Assembly: GCA_041287865.1 (NCBI GenBank)
Contig: JBGGMV010000074.1
Span: 1 to 26,391 of the forward strand
Direction: 5' to 3'
Source of the DNA: JAPWJZ01 sp041287865
Lineage (GTDB): Bacteria; Pseudomonadota; Alphaproteobacteria; Micavibrionales; UBA2020
DNA: 26,391 nucleotides
Shown here: positions 15,036 to 22,249 of the stretch, piece by piece
Numbering within the stretch: the first letter of the stretch is position 1
Layout: the number at the start of each line of letters is the position of its first letter
Program-made: the position numbers and the translations under genes
Notes under the pieces: generated by a model
What the model was told of the DNA's origin: nothing
Seen by the model: only the letters and a program-made list of their open reading frames with translations
Database searches by the model: none

Positions 15036-15596
15036 ATGTCAAAAGAAACCAAAATACGCATCCCGTTGAAAGATACGGCGGCCGACACATTTTTTGTGCG
15101 CCAGCAGGATGATTATTCCTGCGGCCCCGCCTGCATGGCGACGCTGTCGAACATCTACGACAGCGGCCTGACCTATGAAGAATGCCGCGACTACGCCAAC
15201 CCCGATCCCGCCGTCGGCACAGACCACAACCTGCTGGCCTTTATTTGCGACCAGTATATGCCTTTCGAAAGCGCCGGTACTGGCGGCTACCACGGCAACG
15301 TGGGCATTGCATTGATTACGCAGGAAGGCGAAGGCCATTACATCGTGTTATTGGCGCAAGAAGGCGGCCGCGTCGCCTATTACGACCCCTATCACCACGA
15401 ACTGGTGATCGACAACGCGAAAGATATGGACTGGTATTCGGTGAACGCGGGCGTCGCCAACTGGTCGATCAATATGTCGCCCATCGAGGATAACAGCATC
15501 CAGCGCTGGATCGATATGGCGCAGCCGAAAGTGCCTGAAAACCCCTCACCCGCGCAACCGCCGAAAAACCCGCCCTCCGCGCCGTCCGCGCCCTAA
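15036..15596 (+). CDS. C39-like (papain-fold) cysteine peptidase, apparently cytoplasmic
   Basis: A 186-residue protein with the peptidase C39-like signature: Gln24 (oxyanion), Cys29 in the DDYSCGPA motif, His101 in EGHYIVL and Asp117 in YYDPY. These are the residues and order expected for bacteriocin-leader-type and related papain-fold peptidases. There is no signal peptide, ABC transporter region or membrane segment, so it is not a classic C39 exporter. The C-terminal 30 residues are Pro/Ala-rich (PSAPSAP end). There is no visible ribosome binding site. It follows the lipoprotein gene by about 60 bases and converges on the next gene, with overlapping stop codons. The substrate is unknown; no small GG-motif precursor peptide is visible nearby. 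Confidence 0.82.
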   Translation: MSKETKIRIPLKDTAADTFFVRQQDDYSCGPACMATLSNIYDSGLTYEECRDYANPDPAVGTDHNLLAFICDQYMPFESAGTGGYHGNVGIALITQEGEGHYIVLLAQEGGRVAYYDPYHHELVIDNAKDMDWYSVNAGVANWSINMSPIEDNSIQRWIDMAQPKVPENPSPAQPPKNPPSAPSAP

Positions 15597-15841
15597 ATCG
15601 CCTTTGACGCGATCAGGTATTGCAGCAGCGCGCAAGCCATCAGCAAGGCCCCCAGCACGCGATAGAACATCGGCATATTACGCCTGAGCCACGCCTGATG
15701 GCCGGCGGTCTTCTTGCCGGATTTAAGGTCATGCTCGATTTCCATGAGGGCAATCTGCTTCACGCGTTTGCCGAAGGACAGCAGGAAGAAAAGAAAACCC
15801 AACACGCCCTGTATATAGATATCCCAGGGCATCGCGGTCAC
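15593..15841 (-). CDS. Small two-segment membrane protein
   Basis: An 82-residue protein with hydrophobic segments at about 8-23 and 60-77 and a basic/polar middle (KRVKQ, KSGKK, WLRR) likely on the cytoplasmic side. The GTG start at 15841 overlaps the stop of the Sel1-repeat gene as GTGA, which is typical of coupling; an ATG at 15832 is the alternative. Its stop overlaps that of the convergent C39-like gene. It appears to be the last gene of the run that begins with zapE. No family recognised. Confidence 0.65.
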   Translation of the reverse strand: MTAMPWDIYIQGVLGFLFFLLSFGKRVKQIALMEIEHDLKSGKKTAGHQAWLRRNMPMFYRVLGALLMACALLQYLIASKAI

Positions 15842-16692
15842 GCCAGAAGCGCGGAAATATCCCAGTCGATATTGCCGGTTTTGTTGAATTGCGCGTTGGC
15901 GTCGAAGCCGAAGCAGACCTGCACGGAGGGATCGCTGACTTTTTTCGTGTCCAGTATCTGCTCTGCCGAAGGATTGCCGGCGACGGCGGCCGTGCGGAGC
16001 GCCCTGCGCCCCTCTTCCACATTTTTCTCGCAGCCCGTGCCCGTCATCAGGCAGAGCGCGTAGTAAACGGGCGTATTGCCGATCGACACCATGTCGTCGA
16101 AATCGAAAAAGGCGATGGCGCGCGTAAAGCAGTCGAAGGCCATGGAAGGATCGCGCGGCACGTCGCGGCCCTCGAGATAGAGCATACCCATATATTCCCA
16201 GGCTCCCGGCATCCCGCCCTGCCCCGCGTGCTCGAGCAAATCAATCGCGCGAACGGTGTCGCGCTGCACGCCGCGCCCCGTCAGGCAGCGCAGCGCCAGA
16301 TGGTACTGGCAGCGGGCGGAGCCGCGGCGGGCGCCTTCCTCGTAATAGGCCATGGCGGTGGGCAGGTGCGCTTCCACGCCCTTGCGGCCTTCGAAAAACT
16401 GGGCGAGGTTGAAACAGGCGTCGGCGTCGCCGCCGTCATAGGCTTTCTTGTACCAGACGAAGGCGCCGATCATGTCTTTCTGCGTGCCTTCGGCATATTC
16501 TGTTTTAATGCCCACGAGGCGCTGCGCCTCGGCGTCACCGGCCTCGGCCGCGCGCATGGCCCATTCAAGGCTTTTTTCAGGCGAGGGGCGCAGGGTTTCC
16601 CAGCCAAGATAATACCATTTCGACATCATCTTCATGGCCGCAGTGTCGCCGCCTTCGGCCTTGATCAAGGTGTCCTGCAATACGTCTGTCAT
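15838..16692 (-). CDS. Sel1-like (TPR-type) repeat protein
   Basis: A 284-residue protein made mostly of Sel1-like repeats, each about 36 residues with the pattern A...YeeGA..G.a.aqy.La..y..G.Gv. Clear units lie near residues 30-65 (AMRAAEAGDAEAQRLVG), 70-105 (WYKKAYDGGDADACFNLA), 110-145 (YYEEGARRGSARCQYHLA) and 150-185, with more degenerate ones up to about 250. There is no signal peptide, so it is probably a cytoplasmic scaffold for protein contacts. An AAGGGAG ribosome binding site precedes the ATG. It lies 42 bases after the DUF2336 gene and overlaps the small membrane protein gene. The partner is unknown. Confidence 0.85.
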   Translation of the reverse strand: MTDVLQDTLIKAEGGDTAAMKMMSKWYYLGWETLRPSPEKSLEWAMRAAEAGDAEAQRLVGIKTEYAEGTQKDMIGAFVWYKKAYDGGDADACFNLAQFFEGRKGVEAHLPTAMAYYEEGARRGSARCQYHLALRCLTGRGVQRDTVRAIDLLEHAGQGGMPGAWEYMGMLYLEGRDVPRDPSMAFDCFTRAIAFFDFDDMVSIGNTPVYYALCLMTGTGCEKNVEEGRRALRTAAVAGNPSAEQILDTKKVSDPSVQVCFGFDANAQFNKTGNIDWDISALLA

Positions 16693-16734
16693 GCGCGCTC
16701 CCTTGTTCTGATTTTAGCGGGGCGGGGCTTTAAG

Positions 16735-17973
16735 TCAATTCCGGATACCCCAGAATTCCAGCTGCCAGCGCAGCTCGTCCGGGGTCAGCGGATATTCGGT
16801 GCCGCCCCTTGGATACAGCAGGTCGCGCGGCTGGAGCTTGCCGGCCTTGCTTTGCACCTCGACTGTCAGCCGCACGGGCAAACCCGCCCGCCAGCAGAGC
16901 GCGACGATCGACTTGGCGGAGCCGGAGGTGAGCATGCGGCCCACCGTGGCGGGCGCGACATTACCCAGATGCGCCAACGCCAGTATCACGAAATCGTTTT
17001 CCTGCCACGACAGCGCGTCGAGGATGACATCGGGCGTCAGCCTTCCTGCATCGGCATAGCGCCGGAAACGCGCGGCGGGGTCTTCGCCTTCCTGCTGGTA
17101 TTCCATGCGCCGCTGCACGATGGCCAATATGCCCTGCCGCGTCGCGGCGTCGAAATCGCCGCGCCGTTTCAGGACCTCCAGTATCGCGTTGCCGACAAAG
17201 CCGGTCAGCTGCCGCGCGGTCTCTACCGACAGTTCCGTGCGCATCGCCAGCGGGCGGTGCCATTCGGGATGGTTGCGCGCACGGTCGATGATTTTCTGCA
17301 AGGCCTGCGGCGACAGCCGCGCGCCCAGGTTGCCCAGCAGCGCTTCGGAGCCCGGAAGGTCGCCCGTATCGATCACCGCTTCGGATACTTCCTCGCTGAC
17401 CTGCGGGCGCTGGGCGATGGCCTGCACAGCCCAGCTTTCGGGGTGGCGGGCCAGTATTTCCAGCAGGTCTTCGTCCCGGAGCGCGATACAGAACCGCAGG
17501 ATGGGCTCGGCAATTTCGCGCTCCAGATCCCGCGCCAGTTGCGAGACAACGGAGGGCGGCGCCTTGGCATAGTCGCGCAGTGCTGTGGAAAGCGCCTTGC
17601 GCACGCGGAAAACCTCGTCCTGCGCCAGCATCCCCAGCGCCTGCACGGCATAGGCGTATAACTGCCCGTGACGGTCGGCGGAGAGGCCCGGCAGCAGCTC
17701 CACAATCCGTCCCGCCAGCACAAGGCGCACATCGGCGTTGCTGTCATTGGCCAGCAGCGACGCCGCCTGTATCGGCGTCGCAGGGTTGAGCGCGACGGCG
17801 TTGCGCGTTTCGGCATCGCCGCTGCGGGCGAGGAAGTAGAGGATTTCGGGATGCGTATCACGCCCCGCCGCCAGCGCCTTCAGGGCCGCAGGGTTGCCGC
17901 TTTCGAGCAGCTTTTTCTGCTGCGCGTAACGCCGCCTGTCCTGCCCCATGATTTTTTTCAGGAAACCGAACAT
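16735..17973 (-). CDS. DUF2336 domain protein
   Basis: A 412-residue helical protein of the DUF2336 family, which is common in Alphaproteobacteria and has HEAT-like repeated helices. Seen here are repeated units with ALNPATPIQAASLLAND, VRLVLAGRIVELLPGL, RFRVRKALSTALRDYAKAP-like and LLEILARHPESWAVQAIAQRP segments. In the family these alternate short helices with DPxxxVR or NP turns. The C-terminus (PLTPDELRWQLEFWG) is separate. There is no signal peptide. The ATG comes one base after the stop of the preceding membrane-protein gene, with a poor ribosome binding site, so translation is probably coupled. The role is unknown; some family members sit near signalling and stalk or flagellar genes. 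Confidence 0.85.
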   Translation of the reverse strand: MFGFLKKIMGQDRRRYAQQKKLLESGNPAALKALAAGRDTHPEILYFLARSGDAETRNAVALNPATPIQAASLLANDSNADVRLVLAGRIVELLPGLSADRHGQLYAYAVQALGMLAQDEVFRVRKALSTALRDYAKAPPSVVSQLARDLEREIAEPILRFCIALRDEDLLEILARHPESWAVQAIAQRPQVSEEVSEAVIDTGDLPGSEALLGNLGARLSPQALQKIIDRARNHPEWHRPLAMRTELSVETARQLTGFVGNAILEVLKRRGDFDAATRQGILAIVQRRMEYQQEGEDPAARFRRYADAGRLTPDVILDALSWQENDFVILALAHLGNVAPATVGRMLTSGSAKSIVALCWRAGLPVRLTVEVQSKAGKLQPRDLLYPRGGTEYPLTPDELRWQLEFWGIRN

Positions 17974-17974
17974 C

Positions 17975-18487
17975 TCAGGCTTTCTTCTTCGCTGTCTCTT
18001 TTTTTAGCGGGCAGAGGTAGACGATGATGGCGGCCAGCAGCAGGTTTGCCACCCATTTGTCCATCTGGTTGACCACGACGAACTGGAACGGCGTTTCAAG
18101 CCCCTGCGTGACATTCACGATAAAATCCATCACCGGCTGGCGGATCAGGTCGCCCTTTATCTCCAGCACGATGGCGGCCAGCAGCAGCACGCGCTGCCAT
18201 TTTTTCTTCACCGGCATGTATTGGCCGAGGTGGCGGTAAAGGAAGGCGACGAGGCCAACGCTGATGCAGGCCGTGGCATAGGCCATGAAGATGATGAGGT
18301 TCGGGTACTGTTCATCCGGCGGGCCGAGGTTGGCGGTCATTTTCGAGATCAGGGGCATCGCCCAGACCTCCAGCCTCACATGGGCCACAAGCCCGACGAA
18401 GGCCGCGATCAGCACCACCAGCGGGAAACGGAAGCGGATATCGCGCGACCAGTCGGGTTTGGTGATCTTCCGTTTAGGCTTGGTCAT
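17975..18487 (-). CDS. Four-segment inner-membrane protein, coupled to zapE
   Basis: A 170-residue protein with hydrophobic segments at about 20-37, 64-84, 98-110 and 145-160. Both ends are very basic (MTKPKRKITK and KKETAKKKA) and should both lie in the cytoplasm. Its ATG overlaps the zapE stop as ATGA and has AGGA just upstream inside zapE. One base separates its stop from the DUF2336 start. I recognise no enzyme motif. The position between zapE and DUF2336 suggests a membrane partner of one of them, by inference only. Confidence 0.75.
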   Translation of the reverse strand: MTKPKRKITKPDWSRDIRFRFPLVVLIAAFVGLVAHVRLEVWAMPLISKMTANLGPPDEQYPNLIIFMAYATACISVGLVAFLYRHLGQYMPVKKKWQRVLLLAAIVLEIKGDLIRQPVMDFIVNVTQGLETPFQFVVVNQMDKWVANLLLAAIIVYLCPLKKETAKKKA

Positions 18488-19581
18488 TTTCCTGTCTCCC
18501 TGTATTCGCGTGACTGCATTTCGACGAGGCGGCTGGCCGTGCGCTCGAAGGCTTTGGCGTTGAAATCGCCGCGGTAAAGCTCCGCCGGCGGGGCCGCCGC
18601 CGACATCACGATCTGCGCGTGATTGTCGTAGACGGTGTCGATAAAGGTGATGAAACGCGTCGTGGCGTCGCGGCGGTTGTCATCCAGCTTTGGCACGCTA
18701 TAGACCACGAAAACCGAATAGCGCTTGACCAGTTCGAGGTAATCGAGCGCGCTTTTGCTGGTTTCGCAGAGCTCGGCGAAGGTAAAGGCCGCCACGCGCG
18801 CCGCCGCTTTCGGCACATGGATTTTGCGGCCTTTGACGTCGATATCCAGCTTGAGCACCTCGGCGCTGCCGGCGACGGCCTTGAAAACGCCGTCCAGCTG
18901 TTCCGTCGCGTCGCGGTCGTGCGGCCAGAAATAGACTTTCAATTCCCGCAAACGACGCAGGCGGTAATCGGTTGCGCCGGTGAAGTGGAAGACATTCAGC
19001 CTTTCCTTCAGCAGGGCGATAAAGGGCAGGAAACGATCGCGCTGCAAGCCATCAAGGTACAATTCATCGGGCGCTATGTTGGAGGTAATGACAAAAACGA
19101 CACCGCGTTCGAACAGCGCGGTGAACAGGCGGCCCAGGATCATCGCATCTGCGACATCCTTCACCTGGAATTCGTCAAAGCAGAGCAGCGTCACTTCCGA
19201 AGCGATCTTGTCGGCGACGGCAATCAAATCGCCATCGACGCTTTCCTGCTCTTTGCGGTTGCTGCGCAGGTCATGCAGGAAATCATGCACCTCCAGCATA
19301 AAGGCGTGGAAATGCACGCGGCGCTTTGCCTTCACGGGTGCCGCCGCAAAGAACATATCCATGACCATGGATTTGCCGCGCCCGACTCCGCCGTACAAAT
19401 AAAACCCCTTGGGCGCGGCTGCGCGCTTGCGGAACAGCCAGCCGGTTTTCTTCTTCGGATCATAACCGGCAAGCGCCTGCCGCAGCCCCTCCAGCCCCTC
19501 CAGCGCGCGGCGCTGGTCGGCGTCGGGCGAGAGGCCGCCGGTTTGTTGTTTTTGTTCAAAAATGTCGAGAAGTGTGGTCAT
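18484..19581 (-). CDS. zapE: ZapE/AFG1-family ATPase
   Basis: A 365-residue AAA-type P-loop ATPase of the ZapE/AFG1 family, associated with cell division at the Z ring in E. coli and with mitochondrial protein quality control in eukaryotes. Walker A GGVGRGKS is at 64-71 and Walker B LLCFDEF at 131-137, followed by the family segment (Q)VKDVADAMILGRLF. The sensor-like ITSN precedes the NIAPDELYLDGLQRDRFLPFI stretch typical of the family. The frame extends upstream to 19623, but the ATG at 19581 (MTTLLDIFE) fits the family N-terminus and has AGGCGG in front. It heads the minus-strand run of five genes. In many Alphaproteobacteria zapE lies beside mdh; here it is about 7 kb away. Confidence 0.95.
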   Translation of the reverse strand: MTTLLDIFEQKQQTGGLSPDADQRRALEGLEGLRQALAGYDPKKKTGWLFRKRAAAPKGFYLYGGVGRGKSMVMDMFFAAAPVKAKRRVHFHAFMLEVHDFLHDLRSNRKEQESVDGDLIAVADKIASEVTLLCFDEFQVKDVADAMILGRLFTALFERGVVFVITSNIAPDELYLDGLQRDRFLPFIALLKERLNVFHFTGATDYRLRRLRELKVYFWPHDRDATEQLDGVFKAVAGSAEVLKLDIDVKGRKIHVPKAAARVAAFTFAELCETSKSALDYLELVKRYSVFVVYSVPKLDDNRRDATTRFITFIDTVYDNHAQIVMSAAAPPAELYRGDFNAKAFERTASRLVEMQSREYRETGK

Positions 19582-19745
19582 GATTTTCCGCCTATATCCT
19601 AATGGCTCGACGCGGCGCAACAAACCTAAAAAACCAAATTACATAATATCCGTGAAAACGACTCTCGCCACTAGCACGGCGGGGCGGTTGGGGATAAGAT
19701 AACTTCCAAGGACTAGCCCTTAACATTTTTCACGGAGTTACACAC

Positions 19746-19913
19746 ATGAGCAAGAAATGCGGCAAAGGCGCCTGCAAGGAAGAGTTCAAAAAGTGCTGCC
19801 CTTCAAAGAAGAGCGACGCTACTCCTCCCGCGCCCGCTAAAGCACCGGCCAAGCCTGCAAACGACGAAACATGCTGCCCCTCGAAAAAGAGCGGCGGCGG
19901 TTGCAAGCCGTAA
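19746..19913 (+). CDS. Small cysteine-rich protein with two CCPSKK motifs (55 aa)
   Basis: A 55-residue open frame from ATG (19746) to TAA (19913), with GGAG eight bases upstream and a strong terminator 17 bases after the stop. It has seven cysteines (5, 10, 17, 18, 43, 44, 53). The motif CCPSKK occurs twice (17-22 and 43-48), separated by an Ala/Pro/Lys linker. It starts MSKKCGKGAC and ends GGGCKP. There is no signal peptide, so the cysteines would be reduced and free to bind metal in the cytoplasm. A metallothionein-like or metal-storage role is an inference; it is too short for confident family assignment. I saw no convincing promoter in the 164 bases upstream. Confidence 0.75.
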   Translation: MSKKCGKGACKEEFKKCCPSKKSDATPPAPAKAPAKPANDETCCPSKKSGGGCKP

Positions 19914-19930
19914 GCTGTAAAGCTTCAAAG

Positions 19931-19964
19931 AAAAACCCCCGCGCCGCCAGGCCGGGGGTTTTTT
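19931..19964. terminator. Bidirectional Rho-independent terminator
   Basis: An 11-base stem, AAAAACCCCCG (19931-19941) with CGGGGGTTTTT (19953-19963), has A on the left and six T on the right. It can end both the cysteine-rich gene and the convergent esterase gene, which stops at 19986. Confidence 0.88.
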
Positions 19965-19985
19965 GCCGCGCGCGTTGCGCGCATT

Positions 19986-20771
19986 CTACGGCTTCTTGTT
20001 GATTTTCTTGCCGATGAAATCGATCGACTGCTTGAACGATTCCTCGTTGATCGTGTGCGCCATGCCGTTGATCACCACGCCCGTCACGGGCAGGCCCGCG
20101 CGGCGCAGGCGCTTGATGGAATGGTTGTAATGCACGCTGATGGGCGCGATCGCCTTTTCAAAGGCTTTTTTCAGCGGATGCTGTTTTTTCGGGCGCTCGA
20201 CCGTCGTGGCCTTTTTGTAGAAGAGCGGGTCTTCCTCGCCCATGATCAGCATCGTGTCGGGCTTTGATTTCGGGTTGATGACGGGAAAGACGGGGCTGGA
20301 ATGCGCCACGACGGCCGCGCATTTGTCGTTGCGCTTCGTCGCCATCTGCACCACCACCGCGCCGCCCAGCGAAAAGCCGTAAAGCACGAGGTTTTCGTCC
20401 TTGAGGCCCCGCTTTTCCAGCTGGGCATCGGCGAACTTGTTCATTTTGTCGACGATCGGCACGTTGTTGAAGAAATGGCCGAGCGCCATCTGCAAATTCT
20501 TGCCGGCGTCCTTGTCGACCTTGTACCAGGTGTACAAATCGTCAACGTCGGGCACGCCGACGTTCTTCTTGTGCTGGGGCGCAGCGCCCACGGGCTCGGG
20601 CCCGCGCACGACGAGGATATCGGCGTTCGGGAATTCTTTCTGGAGATGCGGCGGCAGCTCCCTGAACATGTCCGGATGGTTGGCATGGCCATGCAGGAAG
20701 ATGATGAGCGCGTCGGGCTTGCCCGATGCGCACTTGTGTTCAACAAAATGGAATCCGTCTTCGTGCTTCAT
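19986..20771 (-). CDS. Cytoplasmic serine esterase of the phospholipase/carboxylesterase type
   Basis: A 261-residue alpha/beta hydrolase of the Abhydrolase_2 (YpfH-like) group. IIFLHGHA (23-30) supplies the oxyanion hole; YGFSLGGAV places the nucleophile at Ser134. Asp181 in GEEDPLF and His239 in NGMAHTI complete the triad in the expected order and spacing. There is no signal peptide. The family hydrolyses short acyl esters; the natural substrate is unknown. An insertion rich in Lys (about 185-210) lies between Asp and His. No convincing ribosome binding site lies before the ATG. It is divergent from the three-paralog operon and converges on the cysteine-rich gene. Confidence 0.88.
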   Translation of the reverse strand: MKHEDGFHFVEHKCASGKPDALIIFLHGHANHPDMFRELPPHLQKEFPNADILVVRGPEPVGAAPQHKKNVGVPDVDDLYTWYKVDKDAGKNLQMALGHFFNNVPIVDKMNKFADAQLEKRGLKDENLVLYGFSLGGAVVVQMATKRNDKCAAVVAHSSPVFPVINPKSKPDTMLIMGEEDPLFYKKATTVERPKKQHPLKKAFEKAIAPISVHYNHSIKRLRRAGLPVTGVVINGMAHTINEESFKQSIDFIGKKINKKP

Positions 20772-20892
20772 GGGGCCCGCATTTTATCCACAGACCACCC
20801 TTATTCCCGCCAAGGAATAGACAAGACTAATTCAGTCAAAAACCCCTGTAAATACGTTATTTTATTGCTGCGCTGCGGCGCGCGCGAGGCTA

Positions 20893-20921
20893 TTGACGGC
20901 TTATGAAAAGAAGCCTAATGT
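20893..20921 (+). promoter_or_regulatory. Promoter of the three-paralog operon, with palindrome in the spacer
   Basis: TTGACG (20893-20898), a 17-base spacer and TAATGT (20916-20921), start near 20928. The inverted repeat GGCTT (20898-20902) with AAGCC (20911-20915) fills almost exactly the gap between the two boxes, where a bound repressor would block polymerase. Confidence 0.6.
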
Positions 20922-20962
20922 AAGCTCAATCCAAACTGAATACGATTCATCAGGAGGCGCCC

Positions 20963-21352
20963 ATGGCTGCCGACGATTTCAACGATGCAGGCAAGATTCT
21001 CAACGAATATAACCTGAAGCTGACCGCCCATGCCGGCGTCACGCCCGCGCGCGGCAGCAAGGGCGCAGACCGCGACCCGATGTACCAGGCGCAGCTCTTC
21101 TGCGAGAAGATCGGCAACTGGCTGGAAGCAAATGGAGACTACCAGAAGCGCAACGCGCTGACGACCGAGCCGCTGGCTCCCTCCCCCGATGGCTACCCCC
21201 GCATGCGCATCGTCTGCACGGCCGAAACCATGGCCCGCGTCGCGGCGCAATTCAGCCCGCAGATCACGACGCAGGAACTGACGCGCGAAAACGTCAGCAG
21301 CAAGCGCGTGATCAAGCGCCCCGACCACAACACGAAGCCGCCCCAGCCGTAA
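20963..21352 (+). CDS. Tandem paralog A: small soluble protein with HAGV and PR(M/L)RI motifs
   Basis: A 129-residue soluble protein, first of three adjacent paralogs. Shared landmarks are KLTAHAGV (19-26), an AQLFCEKIGNWLE helix (43-55) and PRMRIVC (79-85), followed by a TAETMARVAAQF helix and a final QITTQEL strand. The tail (about 108-129) is charged and Pro-rich. An AGGAGG site before the ATG is ideal, and the promoter lies at 20893-20921. No catalytic residue is obvious. The predicted pattern is strand, helix, strand, helix, strand, so a small ferredoxin-like module is plausible. The two conserved cysteines are one in the helix and Cys85. I do not recognise a named family. Confidence 0.8.
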   Translation: MAADDFNDAGKILNEYNLKLTAHAGVTPARGSKGADRDPMYQAQLFCEKIGNWLEANGDYQKRNALTTEPLAPSPDGYPRMRIVCTAETMARVAAQFSPQITTQELTRENVSSKRVIKRPDHNTKPPQP

Positions 21353-21356
21353 GTCG

Positions 21357-21725
21357 ATGAAGAAGATCTTCAATAAACTGACCGAAAAGGACGACGGGCG
21401 CACGCATCATTACGTGCTGCTGCTTTCCGCTCATGCGGGCGTCGATTACCGCGTCAACCCCAAGGACGTCGACAAGCCGCCCTTCGCGCAGGCCACCCTG
21501 TTCCTCGCGCGCGTCAAGGACTGGGCCGAAAAGCGCGGCGAGTCCAAGAATATCAAGGCCGAGGTGCTGCCCGTCTCGCGCAGCAACCACCCGCGCCTGC
21601 GTATCGACTGCCCGCCGAAGCTGCTGGCCGAGCTGCAAAAAGAATTCCCGCGCAAAATCGCGCAAGTCGACGAAATCCCCCTGCCCAAGGTCAAAAAGGC
21701 ATGGTGGAATATTTTCGGGATTTAA
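21357..21725 (+). CDS. Tandem paralog B: small soluble protein
   Basis: A 122-residue protein whose core repeats that of paralog A: LLLSAHAGV (21-29), an AQATLFLARVKDWAE helix (44-58) and PRLRIDC at residues 79-85, the same positions as in A. A helix (PKLLAELQKEF) and KIAQVDEI strand follow. It starts only four bases after the stop of A, with a poor ribosome binding site, so coupling is likely. The N-terminus is basic (MKKIFNKL) and not a signal peptide. The C-terminus (KKAWWNIFGI) is unusually aromatic and differs from A and C. Function unknown. Confidence 0.8.
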   Translation: MKKIFNKLTEKDDGRTHHYVLLLSAHAGVDYRVNPKDVDKPPFAQATLFLARVKDWAEKRGESKNIKAEVLPVSRSNHPRLRIDCPPKLLAELQKEFPRKIAQVDEIPLPKVKKAWWNIFGI

Positions 21726-21729
21726 AAAG

Positions 21730-22065
21730 ATGAAAAAAGAAAACGCTCTCCTCATCCCCTTCAACTTCGTGGCACGGGGCAAAGAATTGCAGGATTTCAC
21801 CATCACGCTGGTGCGCGGCGACGCCAATGATTTCCGCTTAACACTCGCCAGATGGCTGCAAAGGCAGCATGACGACACCAGCGGCAATACCAAGGAACCG
21901 GGCGTCGAAGGCGGAAAAGTCACGCTCCGCTGCACCGAAGAAACCCTCGCCCGCATCGAACGCCAGTTCGCAACCGACATCCTCCGCACCGACCCCCCGC
22001 CCAAACACGCCCGCGGCATGGTCTATCCGCCCAAGGTCGATCCTTGGGATGTGAGTAAGTGGTAA
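21730..22065 (+). CDS. Tandem paralog C: small soluble protein, lacks the HAGV motif
   Basis: A 111-residue protein starting at the ATG four bases after the stop of B. The frame is open much further upstream (to 21433), but that part is antisense-like arginine/serine sequence overlapping B and is not coding. The C-terminal half matches A and B (VTLRCTEETLARIERQF at 64-80, then TDIL). The N-terminus is shorter, with LIPFNFVARG in place of HAGV, and the middle helix reads DFRLTLARWLQRQ. It ends in a Pro/Lys-rich tail (YPPKVDPWDVSKW). The stop overlaps the left arm of the operon terminator. Function unknown. Confidence 0.75.
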   Translation: MKKENALLIPFNFVARGKELQDFTITLVRGDANDFRLTLARWLQRQHDDTSGNTKEPGVEGGKVTLRCTEETLARIERQFATDILRTDPPPKHARGMVYPPKVDPWDVSKW

Positions 22066-22085
22066 TCCGTCAGGCCGGATTTTTT
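22064..22085 (+). terminator. Rho-independent terminator of the three-paralog operon
   Basis: A six-base stem AATCCG (22064-22069) with CGGATT (22076-22081), loop of six, followed by TTTT. It overlaps the TAA stop of paralog C. The stem is short but GC-rich at its core and the T run is good. Confidence 0.7.
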
Positions 22086-22093
22086 CTGATTTT

Positions 22094-22243
22094 GGATATT
22101 TGTGACACGGTGCAGGAATTGATACCTGCTGAATGGTCTAGAGCTTCAACGGCCCTTGCGGGCTGAGGGTATTGCGGGCGCACTCGTCTCCATTCCTACT
22201 ATAGTGCCTTTTTCGTATGTGTCCTTCCACATCGACCGTATCC
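22094..22243 (-). ncRNA. Candidate structured small RNA (about 150 nt), four-way-junction fold
   Basis: This convergent intergenic region has no open frame but can form, on the minus strand, GGATA (22243-22239) with TATCC (22098-22094), CGGT (22238-22235) with ACCG (22111-22108), hairpin ATGTG/CACAT (22232-22228, 22221-22217), stem GAATGG/CCATTC (22195-22190, 22136-22131) enclosing a GCCC-GCAA-GGGC tetraloop hairpin, and hairpin GCAGG/CCTGC (22129-22125, 22116-22112) abutting the ACCG strand. A good promoter lies just upstream (22250-22279) with its start near 22243. No U-run terminator is visible on this strand. The palindromes would also fold on the plus strand. I do not recognise a known RNA class. 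Confidence 0.4.
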
Positions 22244-22249
22244 GCGAAA

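Noticed and set aside
15036..15596. C39 bacteriocin exporter or lanthipeptide system
   Set aside because: No ABC-transporter domain, no precursor peptide with a double-glycine leader and no modifying enzyme is visible nearby.
20772..20962. Promoter for the minus-strand esterase
   Set aside because: Several TTG-like and TAAAAT-like boxes exist on the minus strand but none pair at an acceptable 16-18 base spacing.
21433..21729. N-terminal extension of paralog C upstream of 21730
   Set aside because: The extension overlaps paralog B out of frame and is Arg/Ser/Pro-rich with no homology; the ATG at 21730 gives a protein that aligns with A and B.
22094..22243. tRNA or tmRNA gene, because GCAGG-loop-CCTGC abuts a closing helix like a T-arm
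   Set aside because: The loop has eight bases and lacks the TTC-type T-loop, there is no CCA end, no anticodon arm of normal size and no tag-peptide frame. The structure does not fit a tRNA or a two-piece tmRNA.
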